NCBI GenBank assembly: GCA_009859145.1
Contig: VRVR01000005.1
Span: 358,502-422,501 of the forward strand
Length of the DNA stretch: 64,000 nt
From: Andalucia godoyi
Taxonomy: Eukaryota; Discoba; Jakobea; Jakobida; Andaluciidae
Direction: 5' to 3'
The notes under the pieces were generated by a model that made no database searches, was not told the origin of the DNA, and saw nothing but the letters and a program-made list of their open reading frames with translations. The position numbers and the translations under genes are program-made. Of the stretch, positions 1 through 9,842 are shown one piece after another (the stretch's first letter is position 1; each line of letters begins with the position of its first letter).

Positions 1-1
1 C

Positions 2-2767
2 CTGATTGTCACGATGATCAAGGAAGCATATGATGATTTCCAAAGATATGTCCGCGACAAGGAGGCAAATTCTCAAAAATACGACGTTTTGACGGAGCAT
101 GGTGTTGTTCAGATACCAAGTTCAAAGATTCGGGTTGGTGATTTGGTGATTGTCCATACAAACCAACGCGTTCCTGCGGACGGAATTCTTCTGCGAACCA
201 CGGAAAAGGGAGGCGCGTCGTTTGTGCGCACGGATCAGTTGGATGGTGAGACAGACTGGAAGCTCCGGAGGGCATTGTCGAGTTGCCAAGCATTGAGTTC
301 GGACCGTGCGCTGCTCTCGATGGAGGCACGAGTCTATGCAGAGGCACCTCGAAAAGAAATTTACGAGTTTGTTGGAACATTTCAAAGAGGAGACGACGAA
401 CAGGAGCCCGAGCCTGTGAGCTTAGAAAATACAATGTGGTCCAACTGCGTCGTTGCTTCGGGGACCTGCGTTTTGCTGATTGTCTATACTGGTCGAGAGA
501 CTCGCGCAGTCATGAACACCACGCACCCACGTGCCAAAGTCGGTGCACTGGACGCAGAGCTGAATTTCCTTTCGAAATTATTGTTTTTGTTTATGCTTTT
601 GATGTCCGTGCTTATGGTGTCTTTGAGAGGCTACCACGGGTCGTGGTATGTGTACCTTTTCCGGTTCATTCTTCTCTTCTCATCCATTATTCCGATCTCT
701 CTGCGCGTGAATTTAGACATGGGAAAGACAATGTATTCATGGTTCATGATGCGAGACGGCAAAATTGCAGGTACCGTTGTAAGGAATTCTGCAATTCCGG
801 AGGAACTTGGTCGCGTTTCGTATTTGCTGTCTGACAAGACCGGGACGCTGACCCAGAATGATATGATCTTCAAGAAACTCCACTTAGGCTTGATTTCCTT
901 TTCTCGCGATTCTTTGATGAATGCAAAGGAGTACCTTCGGGCGTCGTACAGCATGCAGCCGCAGTCCAGCGGAGCATCATCCGGAGCATATTCTCTTGAC
1001 TATGATGCTGACGTTTGCAGGGGTGTGCGGGATGCCATCCAAGCACTTTCTCTTTGCCACAATGTCACTCCAGTTTTGGAGGACGGCGCTCGGCAATACC
1101 AGGCATCCAGTCCCGACGAGGTTGCACTGGTGAAGTTTGCAGAAGTTGTTGGATTGGTCTTGGAAAACCGCACACAGGCTTCAATCACGCTTCGAAACCC
1201 CAACGGGTCTTTTGAGGAGTACGAGATCCTGCAGGTGTTCCCGTTTACTTCGGAACGAAAGCGAGCGGGGATTATTGTGAAGTCCCTGATCACAGGAGAG
1301 ACTACGTTTTACTTGAAAGGCGCCGATACCGTCATGCTGCGAATCTTGTACCACAGCGACTGGCTCTCCGAGGAATGTGATAACATGGCACGAGAAGGAC
1401 TGCGGACGCTTGTCATCGCGAAAAGAGTGATGGCAGACGAAGAGTATGCGGCATGGCTTGTCCGTTACAAGGAAGCACAAACAAAGATACTGAACCGGAC
1501 GACTGCTGTGCAGGCGGTTGTTGATAGCCTGGAAGTCGACATGCGCCTGCTAGCCCTTACTGGAGTGGAAGATCGCTTGCAGCAGGGTGTCCCTCAAGCA
1601 CTCGAAATGCTCCGTAATGCGGGAGTGCGCGTCTGGATGCTCACTGGTGACAAGGTGGACACGGCTATTTGCGTTGCCCGTGCGTCCAAGTTAGTGAATC
1701 GGTCTCAAGCCATTCGAATCATTCAGGGCACACAAGCGGTTGGCGAGATTCGATCGCAGCTTGCGGACTGCTCGTCTCTGCGCGACTTGTTTCTCGTTGT
1801 TGATGGCACTGTACTCGAGGTTTGCCTGAAGGAATGTCGGAATGACTTTTTCAGGACGGCCTCGGAAGCGTCCAGCGTCGCGGTCTGCCGTTGCTCTCCG
1901 ACACAGAAAGCACAGGTTGTGCGAATGCTGAAGGCATATGTTCCGAGCAAACGCACTTGTGCCATCGGCGACGGGGGAAATGATGTCAGCATGATCACTG
2001 CCGCCGACGTGGGCATCGGCATTGTCGGCAAGGAAGGCAAGCAAGCGTCGTTGGCTGCTGACTTTTCGATTATGCAGTTTTCGTTCATCACACGGTTGTT
2101 GCTGTGGCATGGCAGAAACGCTTACAAACGATCCGCTCGCCTGTCACAATTCGTAATTCATCGCGGCTTAATTATTTCCATCATCCAAGCCGCCTTCTCT
2201 GCTATTGTCTACTTTGCTGCCATCCCGATCTATACGGGCTGGTTGATGGTGGGATATGCGACGTACTACACCATGTTTCCGGTGTTTTCTCTGGTTCTGG
2301 ACTCGGACGTGGACGAGGAAATTGCTTTGACTTACCCCGAATTGTACAAGGAGCTCCAGAAGGGCCGGTCTTTGTCGTACAAGACGTTTTTGATTTGGGT
2401 GATGAAAGCGGTGTACCAGGGCGCTGCGATCATGATTCTGGCCATACTCTTTTTTGAAGACTCATTGCTTCGTATCGTGTCCATCACGTTTACTTCGCTG
2501 ATTGTGACTGAGTTGCTCATGGTCCTTTTTGAGGTTCATCATGTTACTCGTTGGATGACGGTGTCAGAAATTGTCTCTGCTGTCATTTACCTGTTCTCCA
2601 TCTTGCTGCTTCCAACGTACTTTGACACACTCTTCATGTTTACCTTTGCTTTTTGGTGGAGGGTTCTCGTCATTGTCATGTTCAGCGTTCTTCCTGTGTA
2701 TGTTGCGAAGATCATTCATCGACGCTTCAGCCCGCCAGTGTATGCCAAGCTGAACAATGTAGTTTGA
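2..2767 (+). CDS. P4-type ATPase, phospholipid flippase of the ATP9/NEO1 class (5' partial)
   Basis: Phospholipid-translocating ATPase that moves aminophospholipids to the cytosolic leaflet of Golgi/endosomal membranes. The reading frame is open to the window edge, so the N-terminus and the first two membrane helices lie upstream. Numbering from the Met codon at 14, DGET (actuator domain) is at residues 77-80. The P4-specific PISL is at 227-230. The phosphorylation motif DKTGTLTQN starts at Asp274 (codon at 833), and GDGGNDV is in the hinge. The sequence around DKTGTLTQN (FKKLHLG) and the RDKE segment near the start are typical of the NEO1/ATP9 class. That class acts without a CDC50 subunit in yeast and animals, which is knowledge of the family. 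Several hydrophobic helices follow the P domain and the frame ends in VV-stop. No introns or breaks are seen in the visible part. Confidence 0.93.
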   Translation: MIVTMIKEAYDDFQRYVRDKEANSQKYDVLTEHGVVQIPSSKIRVGDLVIVHTNQRVPADGILLRTTEKGGASFVRTDQLDGETDWKLRRALSSCQALSSDRALLSMEARVYAEAPRKEIYEFVGTFQRGDDEQEPEPVSLENTMWSNCVVASGTCVLLIVYTGRETRAVMNTTHPRAKVGALDAELNFLSKLLFLFMLLMSVLMVSLRGYHGSWYVYLFRFILLFSSIIPISLRVNLDMGKTMYSWFMMRDGKIAGTVVRNSAIPEELGRVSYLLSDKTGTLTQNDMIFKKLHLGLISFSRDSLMNAKEYLRASYSMQPQSSGASSGAYSLDYDADVCRGVRDAIQALSLCHNVTPVLEDGARQYQASSPDEVALVKFAEVVGLVLENRTQASITLRNPNGSFEEYEILQVFPFTSERKRAGIIVKSLITGETTFYLKGADTVMLRILYHSDWLSEECDNMAREGLRTLVIAKRVMADEEYAAWLVRYKEAQTKILNRTTAVQAVVDSLEVDMRLLALTGVEDRLQQGVPQALEMLRNAGVRVWMLTGDKVDTAICVARASKLVNRSQAIRIIQGTQAVGEIRSQLADCSSLRDLFLVVDGTVLEVCLKECRNDFFRTASEASSVAVCRCSPTQKAQVVRMLKAYVPSKRTCAIGDGGNDVSMITAADVGIGIVGKEGKQASLAADFSIMQFSFITRLLLWHGRNAYKRSARLSQFVIHRGLIISIIQAAFSAIVYFAAIPIYTGWLMVGYATYYTMFPVFSLVLDSDVDEEIALTYPELYKELQKGRSLSYKTFLIWVMKAVYQGAAIMILAILFFEDSLLRIVSITFTSLIVTELLMVLFEVHHVTRWMTVSEIVSAVIYLFSILLLPTYFDTLFMFTFAFWWRVLVIVMFSVLPVYVAKIIHRRFSPPVYAKLNNVV

Positions 2768-2963
2768 TAATGACATACATGAAGTAATTTTATGTAGTTT
2801 TATCGATTCCGTGAGAGTGTGTCTTTTTCTCTTCTTCTTTTTTCTTATTCGCTGTGCGAGTGAGGCTCCTTTCGTTCGACAAAAGAAAATAAACCCCCCC
2901 AGCACATTGTGTGTACATGCACCGCCTTTGGAGGTGCTATTGTTGCTATGACTATCCCTGGTC

Positions 2964-5024
2964 TTAAAAAGCCAATTGTTTCCACATTTCTTGAAGGCGC
3001 ATGAACTCCGACCGGGCGTGGACGGCAGGGTAATTCTCGTACGCAGCCAAAGTTGCATCCTGTACACAAAAGTGGGCAAACTTATCGAGTGCTGCGGAAG
3101 AGGGTCGGCCATGCATATTCAGGTTCTGCATAAGGGATTGCACTGTAACAACGTCATCATCACTCTCTCCTGCGTCAGTAACCATCCGCAGCGGTACGGC
3201 GCTTGGACGAACGGACCGGCCGGCATCTGCATTCCCAGGCAGCGGCTGTTGAGGAGACATCCCCTCCATGGTAAACATCATCCCGTCTTCATCGTCCTGC
3301 TGTTGCTGTTGCTGTTGCTGCGGGTGCTGTTGCTGGTGCTGGTGCTGTTCCGGCTTTGCGAACGGAATCATATTCGGTGCCGATGCAGGGGTCAAATCAG
3401 ATACGGACCGCTGTCGCGTATTCGCCGCAAACTGCGCGTTTGTGACGGCAGCAATGGCCACAGCAGATGCATTGGGAACCAATGCATTGGCAGGATTGTT
3501 GTTATACGGATACGAGTGAGGTACGACCTTTTGAGACGATACGCCATCTCTTTGGGACAATAGGTGTTGCTGATGTTGCGGTACTTGAACAGCGTTTGAA
3601 CTTGGAATCTGCTGGTGAATTCCCGGATACAGGTGCGGAACAAACTGCGTCGGTGGCGATTCCCGGAACGGCGAGAACGAAAGCTTGAACGATTTTGATT
3701 GTTCTGTTCTCGATCCGTGAATAGGAACCATAGACCCAAGCGGAGGAGAAACGGAGAGATTCGCCGAAGTAGCATACTGATCCATTGTCGGTGGAGAATG
3801 CGACGCGGGAGTGAATGCAGAAGCGCCATACTGCGCAGAGTTTTGGCTGCCATTGTGTGCAGTCTTTGGTTTTTGGATGGGTATTCCCACAGCACCGACG
3901 CTTGCCCCTTCTGAACCGAGCACGGTCGAGTTCATCGTCGTCGCCGCAGAAACAGACGACCCGGCTACGGTGTGTCCGTTTGTGGACGAAGAGTGCGAAA
4001 CATTCACGAACGATGCATTTGACTGGACAGAACCAGAGCTCAACACTCCGGCTCCTGATCCGTTTGCATGCACGAGAGGTGCAGTGCTTGCAAGCACTCT
4101 GCCAGGCTGTGTCATTGATCGAGGTCGAGAAGGAACCGACGCTCCATATGGATTCGATCCGCTTGTGTGTGAAGAAGAATGAATCGACGCAGAGTTGTAT
4201 GAGGTGGCAACCATATCTGAGGACCCGGAACTTGAGCTTGAGTGTCCTCGGACGATCGCCTGCGGTCCAGAAGGACCATACTGTGTGATGAAATCGTTGA
4301 TGACGACTGATTTCATTGACGGCTGGGCATGCAGCAATTCCGAGGGCGACTCTGTAAGAAACTCCACGGACAGCTGGATTGTCCCAAATTCAGAAAACAC
4401 TGGTGAAAAGGACACTTGCGAAAACCCACTGGAGCTCGACACGGATCCGTTTCCATTCAAATTGTTCGAGTTTGCGTTGCTGTTGAGCGACTGTGATTGC
4501 GACGACTGTGTGGCAAAAATTGCCCCGTTGTTCGAAAACTCCTCTTCGTTGGAGTACAAATGGAACCCCATTGTGAATCCAAGAGTTCGATTCTTTTGCA
4601 GCTTTCGAAACAGCTCAAACGACGGCATCAGTCTGACCCGCGAAAACACGCTTCGGATTAAGACGATAAGTGCCTTGTACGATTTTGCGAGTTCAATACG
4701 CTGGGTTGAATCCAAGGGAATCTTTCCAAAATCCAGTCTCCATCGCTCCAGAATGTACCGCTGCTTCTCGTTGCTGTGGGGTCCTCGTCGGTAAGCATAC
4801 ACTTCGATTCCAAGAAACCTGTGGAACTGCTGCTGCCAAGGAAGAAGCTCCGATGTAATCAAATCGCAGTCTTCCGTCTCCAAATTAAACAGCTTGTTCC
4901 GCTTCCCCGATATCGTTCCAAGCGGAAACTGGACCCGGGTCTGTAGAATAATTTGCGATACCTTTGAAATCGTCTCCTTCCACAAGTACAAGAACTTTGT
5001 TCGACCACCTGACGGATCCGACAT
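2964..5024 (-). CDS. ATG13: Autophagy-related protein 13 (HORMA domain plus disordered tail)
   Basis: Regulatory subunit of the ATG1/ULK1 kinase complex that starts autophagosome formation. The first ATG of the frame is at 5024; the frame extends upstream only through a GTG, so I start there (686 aa). Residues ~1-200 form the ATG13 HORMA domain. Diagnostic segments include LPWQQQFHRFLGIEVY, the YILERW strand and the YKALIVLIRSVFSRVRLMPSF helix. Everything after is Ser/Asn/Gly-rich and probably disordered, as in other ATG13 proteins, with a polyQ/His tract near residue 580 followed by an acidic patch. The gene converges on the P4-ATPase with about 200 bp between the stops. The upstream region is long and low-complexity. 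Confidence 0.85.
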   Translation of the reverse strand: MSDPSGGRTKFLYLWKETISKVSQIILQTRVQFPLGTISGKRNKLFNLETEDCDLITSELLPWQQQFHRFLGIEVYAYRRGPHSNEKQRYILERWRLDFGKIPLDSTQRIELAKSYKALIVLIRSVFSRVRLMPSFELFRKLQKNRTLGFTMGFHLYSNEEEFSNNGAIFATQSSQSQSLNSNANSNNLNGNGSVSSSSGFSQVSFSPVFSEFGTIQLSVEFLTESPSELLHAQPSMKSVVINDFITQYGPSGPQAIVRGHSSSSSGSSDMVATSYNSASIHSSSHTSGSNPYGASVPSRPRSMTQPGRVLASTAPLVHANGSGAGVLSSGSVQSNASFVNVSHSSSTNGHTVAGSSVSAATTMNSTVLGSEGASVGAVGIPIQKPKTAHNGSQNSAQYGASAFTPASHSPPTMDQYATSANLSVSPPLGSMVPIHGSRTEQSKSFKLSFSPFRESPPTQFVPHLYPGIHQQIPSSNAVQVPQHQQHLLSQRDGVSSQKVVPHSYPYNNNPANALVPNASAVAIAAVTNAQFAANTRQRSVSDLTPASAPNMIPFAKPEQHQHQQQHPQQQQQQQQDDEDGMMFTMEGMSPQQPLPGNADAGRSVRPSAVPLRMVTDAGESDDDVVTVQSLMQNLNMHGRPSSAALDKFAHFCVQDATLAAYENYPAVHARSEFMRLQEMWKQLAF

Positions 5025-6549
5025 TATCCCTCCGTTATAGTTCGCTACCAAACAAACCAAACGGACAACACAACCAACGGACACAAATAAAACGGACTGC
5101 CTGCTAAACCGGAGGGGGACTTTAGGCGATGAAGCAGAACGGCAAAAGAAGATGAAATACGGGAGGAGGGAAAGAATGCGATGTTACTGGATTGGATGAA
5201 ATAGTCAGCAAAGCCACGAGAGTGAGAGAAATGAAGAGAGTTCGCAAACAAACTATTGTGTTGTTGTTGTTGTTTTCTGTGTTCTTCTTCTTCTTTTTTT
5301 CCCCTCTTTGCAACTGGGGAGTTCTGAGTGAAGAAGAATGAGGGAAAAGGAAGACAATCGACACTCTTTCTTCTTCTTCGTGTCTTGGATGAGATGAAGA
5401 AATAATGAAGAATACAAGGAGAGTACGAAGGACGGAACGACGGACAGGGTGAAAGATGGTAAGTATATTACAGAAGAAGAAGCAGAAGAAGCAGAAGAAG
5501 CAGAAGAAGCAGAAGAAGAAAAAGTGATGTTTGGAAACGAATCGTTGTCCTTGGAGAGAGGAAAAGAAAAAATCGGATACAACAGAAAATAGGCGGGAAT
5601 CAAGAGAGACAAGGAGGTTTGATCAAGCAAACAGAACTCAATCTGATGGCACACAGAGATGGGATCCTTTTTAAGCCCGCGGTACGGATGGCGGCCGGAT
5701 TGGATGTTCCGAAGCAATCCGGAATGCGGTGATTCGATCGCCCTGAGTCACACAGACGTGGATGGAAGAAAAAATGAAAAAAGAACGGGAAAATTGAGTG
5801 CTGTTGTTGGGGGGCGGGGGTTCTATACAAGACGTGGGTTTTTCTTCTTCTTTTTTTCTTGCATGGGGCGTGATCAAAACAACCCAAGTGCCACCGAGGT
5901 TTCCCTTCACTTGATTTGAGGACAAAAGAAGAAAAGCGGTGCAAAATGGGGGAAGTTTCTCGTCTGCTTGCATCTCCTTCCCATCTTGTACATCCCTTCG
6001 ACGTTGTGCTCGCATGGCTTTCCCGGAAGGTTGTGGAACCCTGGAAAGGCCTTCCTTGCTTGTCGGGAATGGTCCATTCGTCAAGTGGTAACTTGCTGTC
6101 AAGAGCAAAGAGAGAGCCGGGGAAGCTCGGAGGACTGAAGGGAAAGGTGCAGTCGAGCGCGAAAAAGAAAAAGAAATGGAGCAAGAATTCGAACGCCGTT
6201 CTTTTTCGAGTCTGAAGACGCGAGGGCGTCCGGCCGTTTGCGCTCGCGTCAAATCCGTTCGGCAACGTGCAGCACGCGTTTTCTTTTTTTTTTTTGTTTT
6301 GTTTTTGGTTTGTCTTTTCTCGTTCCTTCTCCATTGCATTCTCTCTCGCAACATTGATTCATGACAATGGGAAAAAACAAAATAAAAGCGATTTAGAACC
6401 TCGAACGGACGGCAGATGCATGGTGCACATAACGTGCTGTTAGAAAGAAGAAAAAAACTATTTATGGATTTCTACGTTGCTGCTGCTGTTGTGGCTGTGC
6501 TTACATTATATTAAAGACCTCAGGAGGAGGAGCTGGGCAAGCGAACGAG
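5025..6549. other. Intergenic, 1.5 kb, no supported gene
   Basis: This lies between the ATG13 start and the stop of the next minus-strand gene. It holds purine-rich and pyrimidine-rich tracts, a GAAGCA repeat and poly-T runs. Overlapping ORFs of 80-244 codons on both strands are low in complexity (poly-F, poly-K, S/P-rich), and none looks like a protein family. It may contain the ATG13 promoter and 5' UTR and the 3' end of the neighbour. Confidence 0.6.
5471..5523. repeat. (GAAGCA)n / (GAA)n microsatellite
   Basis: Tandem AGAAGC/AGAAGA hexamers of about 50 bp in the ATG13 upstream region. Confidence 0.9.
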
Positions 6550-7491
6550 CTACATTCTGAGAAGAGCCTCAATAGATCGCATGGGATCGCGAGGAAGCAG
6601 TTGGGCAAAGTTGAGAACGGCTCCGTGCAGAACGGATATGCGATGCATTTCATTGTGGAATCGAACGGCATCCATGTCTGACGTTGCAAGTGCTCCATAC
6701 AGCGGCAGAGCATCTCGAATCGGAACATTGTGATCTTCTGGAATTGCCGTGGCTTCACTCGGATTCTCCACAAGACGATGGAGGGTCGTCGATCGATCTA
6801 GCGCCAACACTTCATCGACAAGTACCTCGAAAGCGGCTTCGGAGATGGGAGAATTGCCCTGCACCGATATTCTTTCCGTCGTCAAAAACTCCAGGTTCCA
6901 GTACTCCTGATCTTCGAATCCAAGGTTCCATAAGAAGCTGGCATCGTCGAATGCCACTGCGGTCTCGAATTCCGGAATGCTGCGAACAGACACGACTGGC
7001 GCAGACTCTGCTTCGAAGCCGTGGCTGTCCGCCCCACTCCCGACCATTGTGTTAGCCGACTGCCGTTCCAATGCGTCAACAGTAAAGCGATTCTCGAAGA
7101 CACAGTACAATTCTTCGTCAGCCACGTAGCACTCCCCAACTTCTCCTCCTGCTGTTCCAGTTGTGCCGTCCCCAATCTCACCGGAATTGTACAGTTCCGC
7201 GCAGATGCTTTCGAGAGTTCCTGGCTGCAGGGCTTGGGTCCCCTCTTTTCGGGGCGTTGCGAAGGAGTCCATGCTTTCGCCGGAAAGGCTCCATCCCTTG
7301 CTGAACGTTGTGTGCGGCGCAGGCGATGAGATTCCTCGGCCAGACGTTGCGGAGGATGGAGTAGCGAGCTTGTTACCACTGGTGGATGACACCAGAGATG
7401 GAAATCGCTCGTGGATCATTCGCAGCGTGGGAGAAACGGCGGCTGCGTTTCGAAGATCAAGACTAATCGATCGTGCGTTTGCGGCTGCCAT
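6550..7491 (-). CDS. Hypothetical acidic protein, 313 aa
   Basis: I do not recognise the family. The start is the second in-frame Met (MAAANARS, ATG at 7491); an alternative Met lies eight codons upstream (7515). The N-terminal ~100 residues are Ser/Thr/Pro-rich and probably disordered. The middle is rich in Glu, Asp and aromatic residues (for example FLWNLGFEDQEYWNLEF), and the C-terminal ~80 residues look helical (RFHNEMHRISVLHGAVLNF). No membrane segment or signal peptide is seen. It reads as a genuine CDS: one long frame, no low-complexity expansion, and ordinary amino-acid composition compared with its neighbours. Confidence 0.65.
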   Translation of the reverse strand: MAAANARSISLDLRNAAAVSPTLRMIHERFPSLVSSTSGNKLATPSSATSGRGISSPAPHTTFSKGWSLSGESMDSFATPRKEGTQALQPGTLESICAELYNSGEIGDGTTGTAGGEVGECYVADEELYCVFENRFTVDALERQSANTMVGSGADSHGFEAESAPVVSVRSIPEFETAVAFDDASFLWNLGFEDQEYWNLEFLTTERISVQGNSPISEAAFEVLVDEVLALDRSTTLHRLVENPSEATAIPEDHNVPIRDALPLYGALATSDMDAVRFHNEMHRISVLHGAVLNFAQLLPRDPMRSIEALLRM

Positions 7492-7744
7492 GATTCCTTC
7501 TTTATATTTCCTCAACGCGTGTGTATTCGAAAAGTCTATAAAACTGGCTAATTCACGCCGACACCAACCGCCTCCCTTTTTTTTTTTTTTTGCTAATCAG
7601 CTCAGGCAGTTACGAAATAGCAAGTCTAACCTCCACCCGTTTCGACTGGGAATTATCAACGAATTCGGAAGAAACACAAACACACGCAGAGACAAACCGA
7701 TAGACAGAGCGACAACAAAAACTTAGTCTGCATCTTGAGCGCTC

Positions 7745-8050
7745 TCAGTTGTTCAACATCGTGCGTTCATCGACCGACAACTCGACCCAAAGTAGAACCG
7801 TGGTCACCGTTGAGAAGGGGAGGGGAGGCGGGGAGAACAAGTGCGGGGGCAACCCCCCTCTGTTCCGTTCCGCATAGTAGAATTGCTGATTGATACTGTC
7901 CCGGCAGGTGGTGGGATGCAGGTGCGTACGATGATGTTCAAGCGAGTTTCGAGTGAACACGACGAAACGCGGCAGCATTTCTGGGCTGAGAAAGGTACGA
8001 CCGAACTGCGCCTCGAGAGCATTCTTTAACACTGCTATCACCCTGTCCAT
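7745..8050 (-). CDS. Small hypothetical ORF, 101 aa
   Basis: An ATG-initiated frame whose first ~46 residues (MDRVIAVLKNALEAQFGRTF and on) look like a folded helical segment. The second half is Pro/Leu-rich and less convincing, and an intron with a pyrimidine-rich 3' end may be hidden there. There is no family match that I know. It is divergent from the SF-assemblin gene and shares its upstream region. It may be real but misdelimited, or chance. Confidence 0.3.
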   Translation of the reverse strand: MDRVIAVLKNALEAQFGRTFLSPEMLPRFVVFTRNSLEHHRTHLHPTTCRDSINQQFYYAERNRGGLPPHLFSPPPLPFSTVTTVLLWVELSVDERTMLNN

Positions 8051-8550
8051 TGCAGACTCTTACGCAGCTTTTTTATTTTGAAAGCGAACAAACATTCGTC
8101 CCTGTCATCGTACTTCCTCGCGTTCCCTCCCCGCACATCCAAAAACACTCGCCACTCCTGCCAGCCTGCAAAACTTCCGTGCCTGCTGTACTGCTTCTCG
8201 TAAAATTTCACCTATCCTCCGATCATGTTTTCGCTCGAACCCACCCCGAAGCCCTGGGGGAAGCTGACCAGCATTTCCAACTGCCCATCTCAAAAAGCCC
8301 CGGCCCGCACCAACTCTCTTTTCTCTTCTCTGGCTATTTTATACATACATACATACATATATATATGTGTGTGTTTGTATACGTTTTTTCACTCTTTGCT
8401 TTTTATTTTATTTTAAGTATTTAAATTGTTGAATACTCGTAGAGTTCTTCAGTGATTTCTGTGGTGTGCCATTTTCAAAGACCACTACCACCACCATCAC
8501 AACAACAACAACAACAACAACAACAACAGCAACAACAACAACAACAAGAA
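8051..8550. other. Divergent upstream region with ACAT and CAA repeats
   Basis: Contains an ATAC/TG microsatellite at 8341-8380 and a (CAA)n tract directly before the SF-assemblin ATG, probably in its 5' UTR. A GTG-started extension of the downstream frame through the CAA tract was not accepted as coding. Confidence 0.6.
8499..8546. repeat. (CAA)n microsatellite
   Basis: About 16 CAA/CAG units immediately upstream of the ATG at 8551. If translated it would read as polyQ, but the only upstream start in that frame is GTG. Confidence 0.9.
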
Positions 8551-9390
8551 ATGTCGTACCAGCGCTCACCTCCAGCAAACAACTCGTCGTTCTCGCAGCC
8601 GTACTCTCCGCGCTCGACAATGTCTGCGTCGACATCATCGTCTTCGCCGTCGCTTGAGAAGCTTGCGCGGATCCGGGAGTCGTTCAGCGCGCTGTCCACG
8701 GATCTGCAATCGGAAGTGGAGGTTCGTCGGAACCAGGACCTCTCACGCGTCGAGGAGCTTCGAGAGTATGTTTCACGCAACGAAAAGAATCTTGCGATGG
8801 AGATCAAGAGACGAACGGAAGCAGATAAGGTCATTACACAGCTTTTGGAAACGTCCATTGCCCAGACGCAAGAATCTCTTGAAAAGCAACTTGCGGAAAA
8901 GTTCCATCATTTGCAATTGACGACGGATGTGCTTTCAAAGCGCATTTCTTCGTGTGAAAAGGATGCAAACGACGACCGAGAGTCCAAGGCCCGTGCGCTG
9001 GAAAACTCGACGAATGTCCTGATGGGAGAGATCCAGTCCGTCTCTGCGTCTCTGGAGAATGAAAAGATCCAGCGAATCGAACGCGATAATGCATTTTCAA
9101 AGAAGTTTACGGATGAAGTATTCCGCATCAACGAGCGCATCGAGGCAGAGCGCATTTCAAGAGAGTCTAGCTTTGCAGCCATCCGAGAGGATATTGAAAA
9201 GTACAACCGCAGCAAGGAGAAGAAGGACGAGCTCTTTGCAAACCACGTTCTTGAGGAAATCGAAACGCTGAAAACGGCTATCAGAATCGAGGCCGAGAAC
9301 AGAGAGACAGGCGAGGACTCGCTTGCACAGACGCTCCACGATGTTGTTCATAGACTCCAGGAAGGACTGCACATCGTCTCGGCAAAGTAA
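8551..9390 (+). CDS. SF-assemblin / beta-giardin family protein
   Basis: Striated-fibre assemblin, a 2-nm-filament protein of flagellar root fibres (system I fibres in algae, beta-giardin of the Giardia disc). The protein is 279 aa, the usual length of the family. It has a short Ser/Pro-rich head of ~35 residues containing SP sites, then a continuous heptad coiled coil of ~240 residues. The rod carries the family's regular 'ER.ARD.AF..' spacing, for example EKIQRIERDNAFSKKFTDEV. The ATG at 8551 is the first ATG in frame and gives the expected Ser/Pro head. The gene fits with the other basal-body and ciliary genes of the window. Confidence 0.9.
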   Translation: MSYQRSPPANNSSFSQPYSPRSTMSASTSSSSPSLEKLARIRESFSALSTDLQSEVEVRRNQDLSRVEELREYVSRNEKNLAMEIKRRTEADKVITQLLETSIAQTQESLEKQLAEKFHHLQLTTDVLSKRISSCEKDANDDRESKARALENSTNVLMGEIQSVSASLENEKIQRIERDNAFSKKFTDEVFRINERIEAERISRESSFAAIREDIEKYNRSKEKKDELFANHVLEEIETLKTAIRIEAENRETGEDSLAQTLHDVVHRLQEGLHIVSAK

Positions 9391-9842
9391 TCGCAACAAC
9401 CGTTCCCGGACCGAAGCAGAAGAGTGTTCAATGGTCAAACACCGATAACACGTGTGTCGAACGGATCAATCGAACGGCTTTTTTTGTTGACGTGCGTGTG
9501 CGTTCTTCAGTCTTGGCTTTTTATTGTGTATTTTGTTGCGCACACACCCTTCTCTCCTTGTTTGCTCTTGCCCTTTTGTGTTTTTTTCGTTTTTGTTTTG
9601 AATCGTCTGTGGCGTGATTTTTGAATCTTTTTTTTTTTTTTCGTATTTGTTGTGTTTGTTGCTGCCACTTGTTTGGGCGCTTTTCCGTGTAATAAAATAA
9701 AAATTAAAAAAAATAAAATAATAATAATAATGAATGAAAAAGATGTATTGGAAAACATATTGGAAAGTGTGTTCCGCGAACCCCCTTGCATCCCAACCTA
9801 CCTCCATGGCATGTACCGCAGGTCAGTCTAGCACACATCCTC
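9391..9842. other. Convergent 3' intergenic region
   Basis: AT-rich between convergent SF-assemblin and the TFIIIA-like gene, with T-runs and an AATAAAATAAAA stretch near 9690-9730 that could supply polyadenylation signals. No gene is seen. Confidence 0.6.

Noticed and set aside
5600-6354. Two overlapping minus ORFs (227 and 244 codons) upstream of ATG13
   Set aside because: Low complexity (poly-K, poly-F, S/P-rich), starts in repeats, no recognisable fold. They may contain an exon, but nothing supports one.
8452-8550. N-terminal polyQ extension of SF-assemblin
   Set aside because: Requires a GTG start; the ATG at 8551 gives the normal family length.
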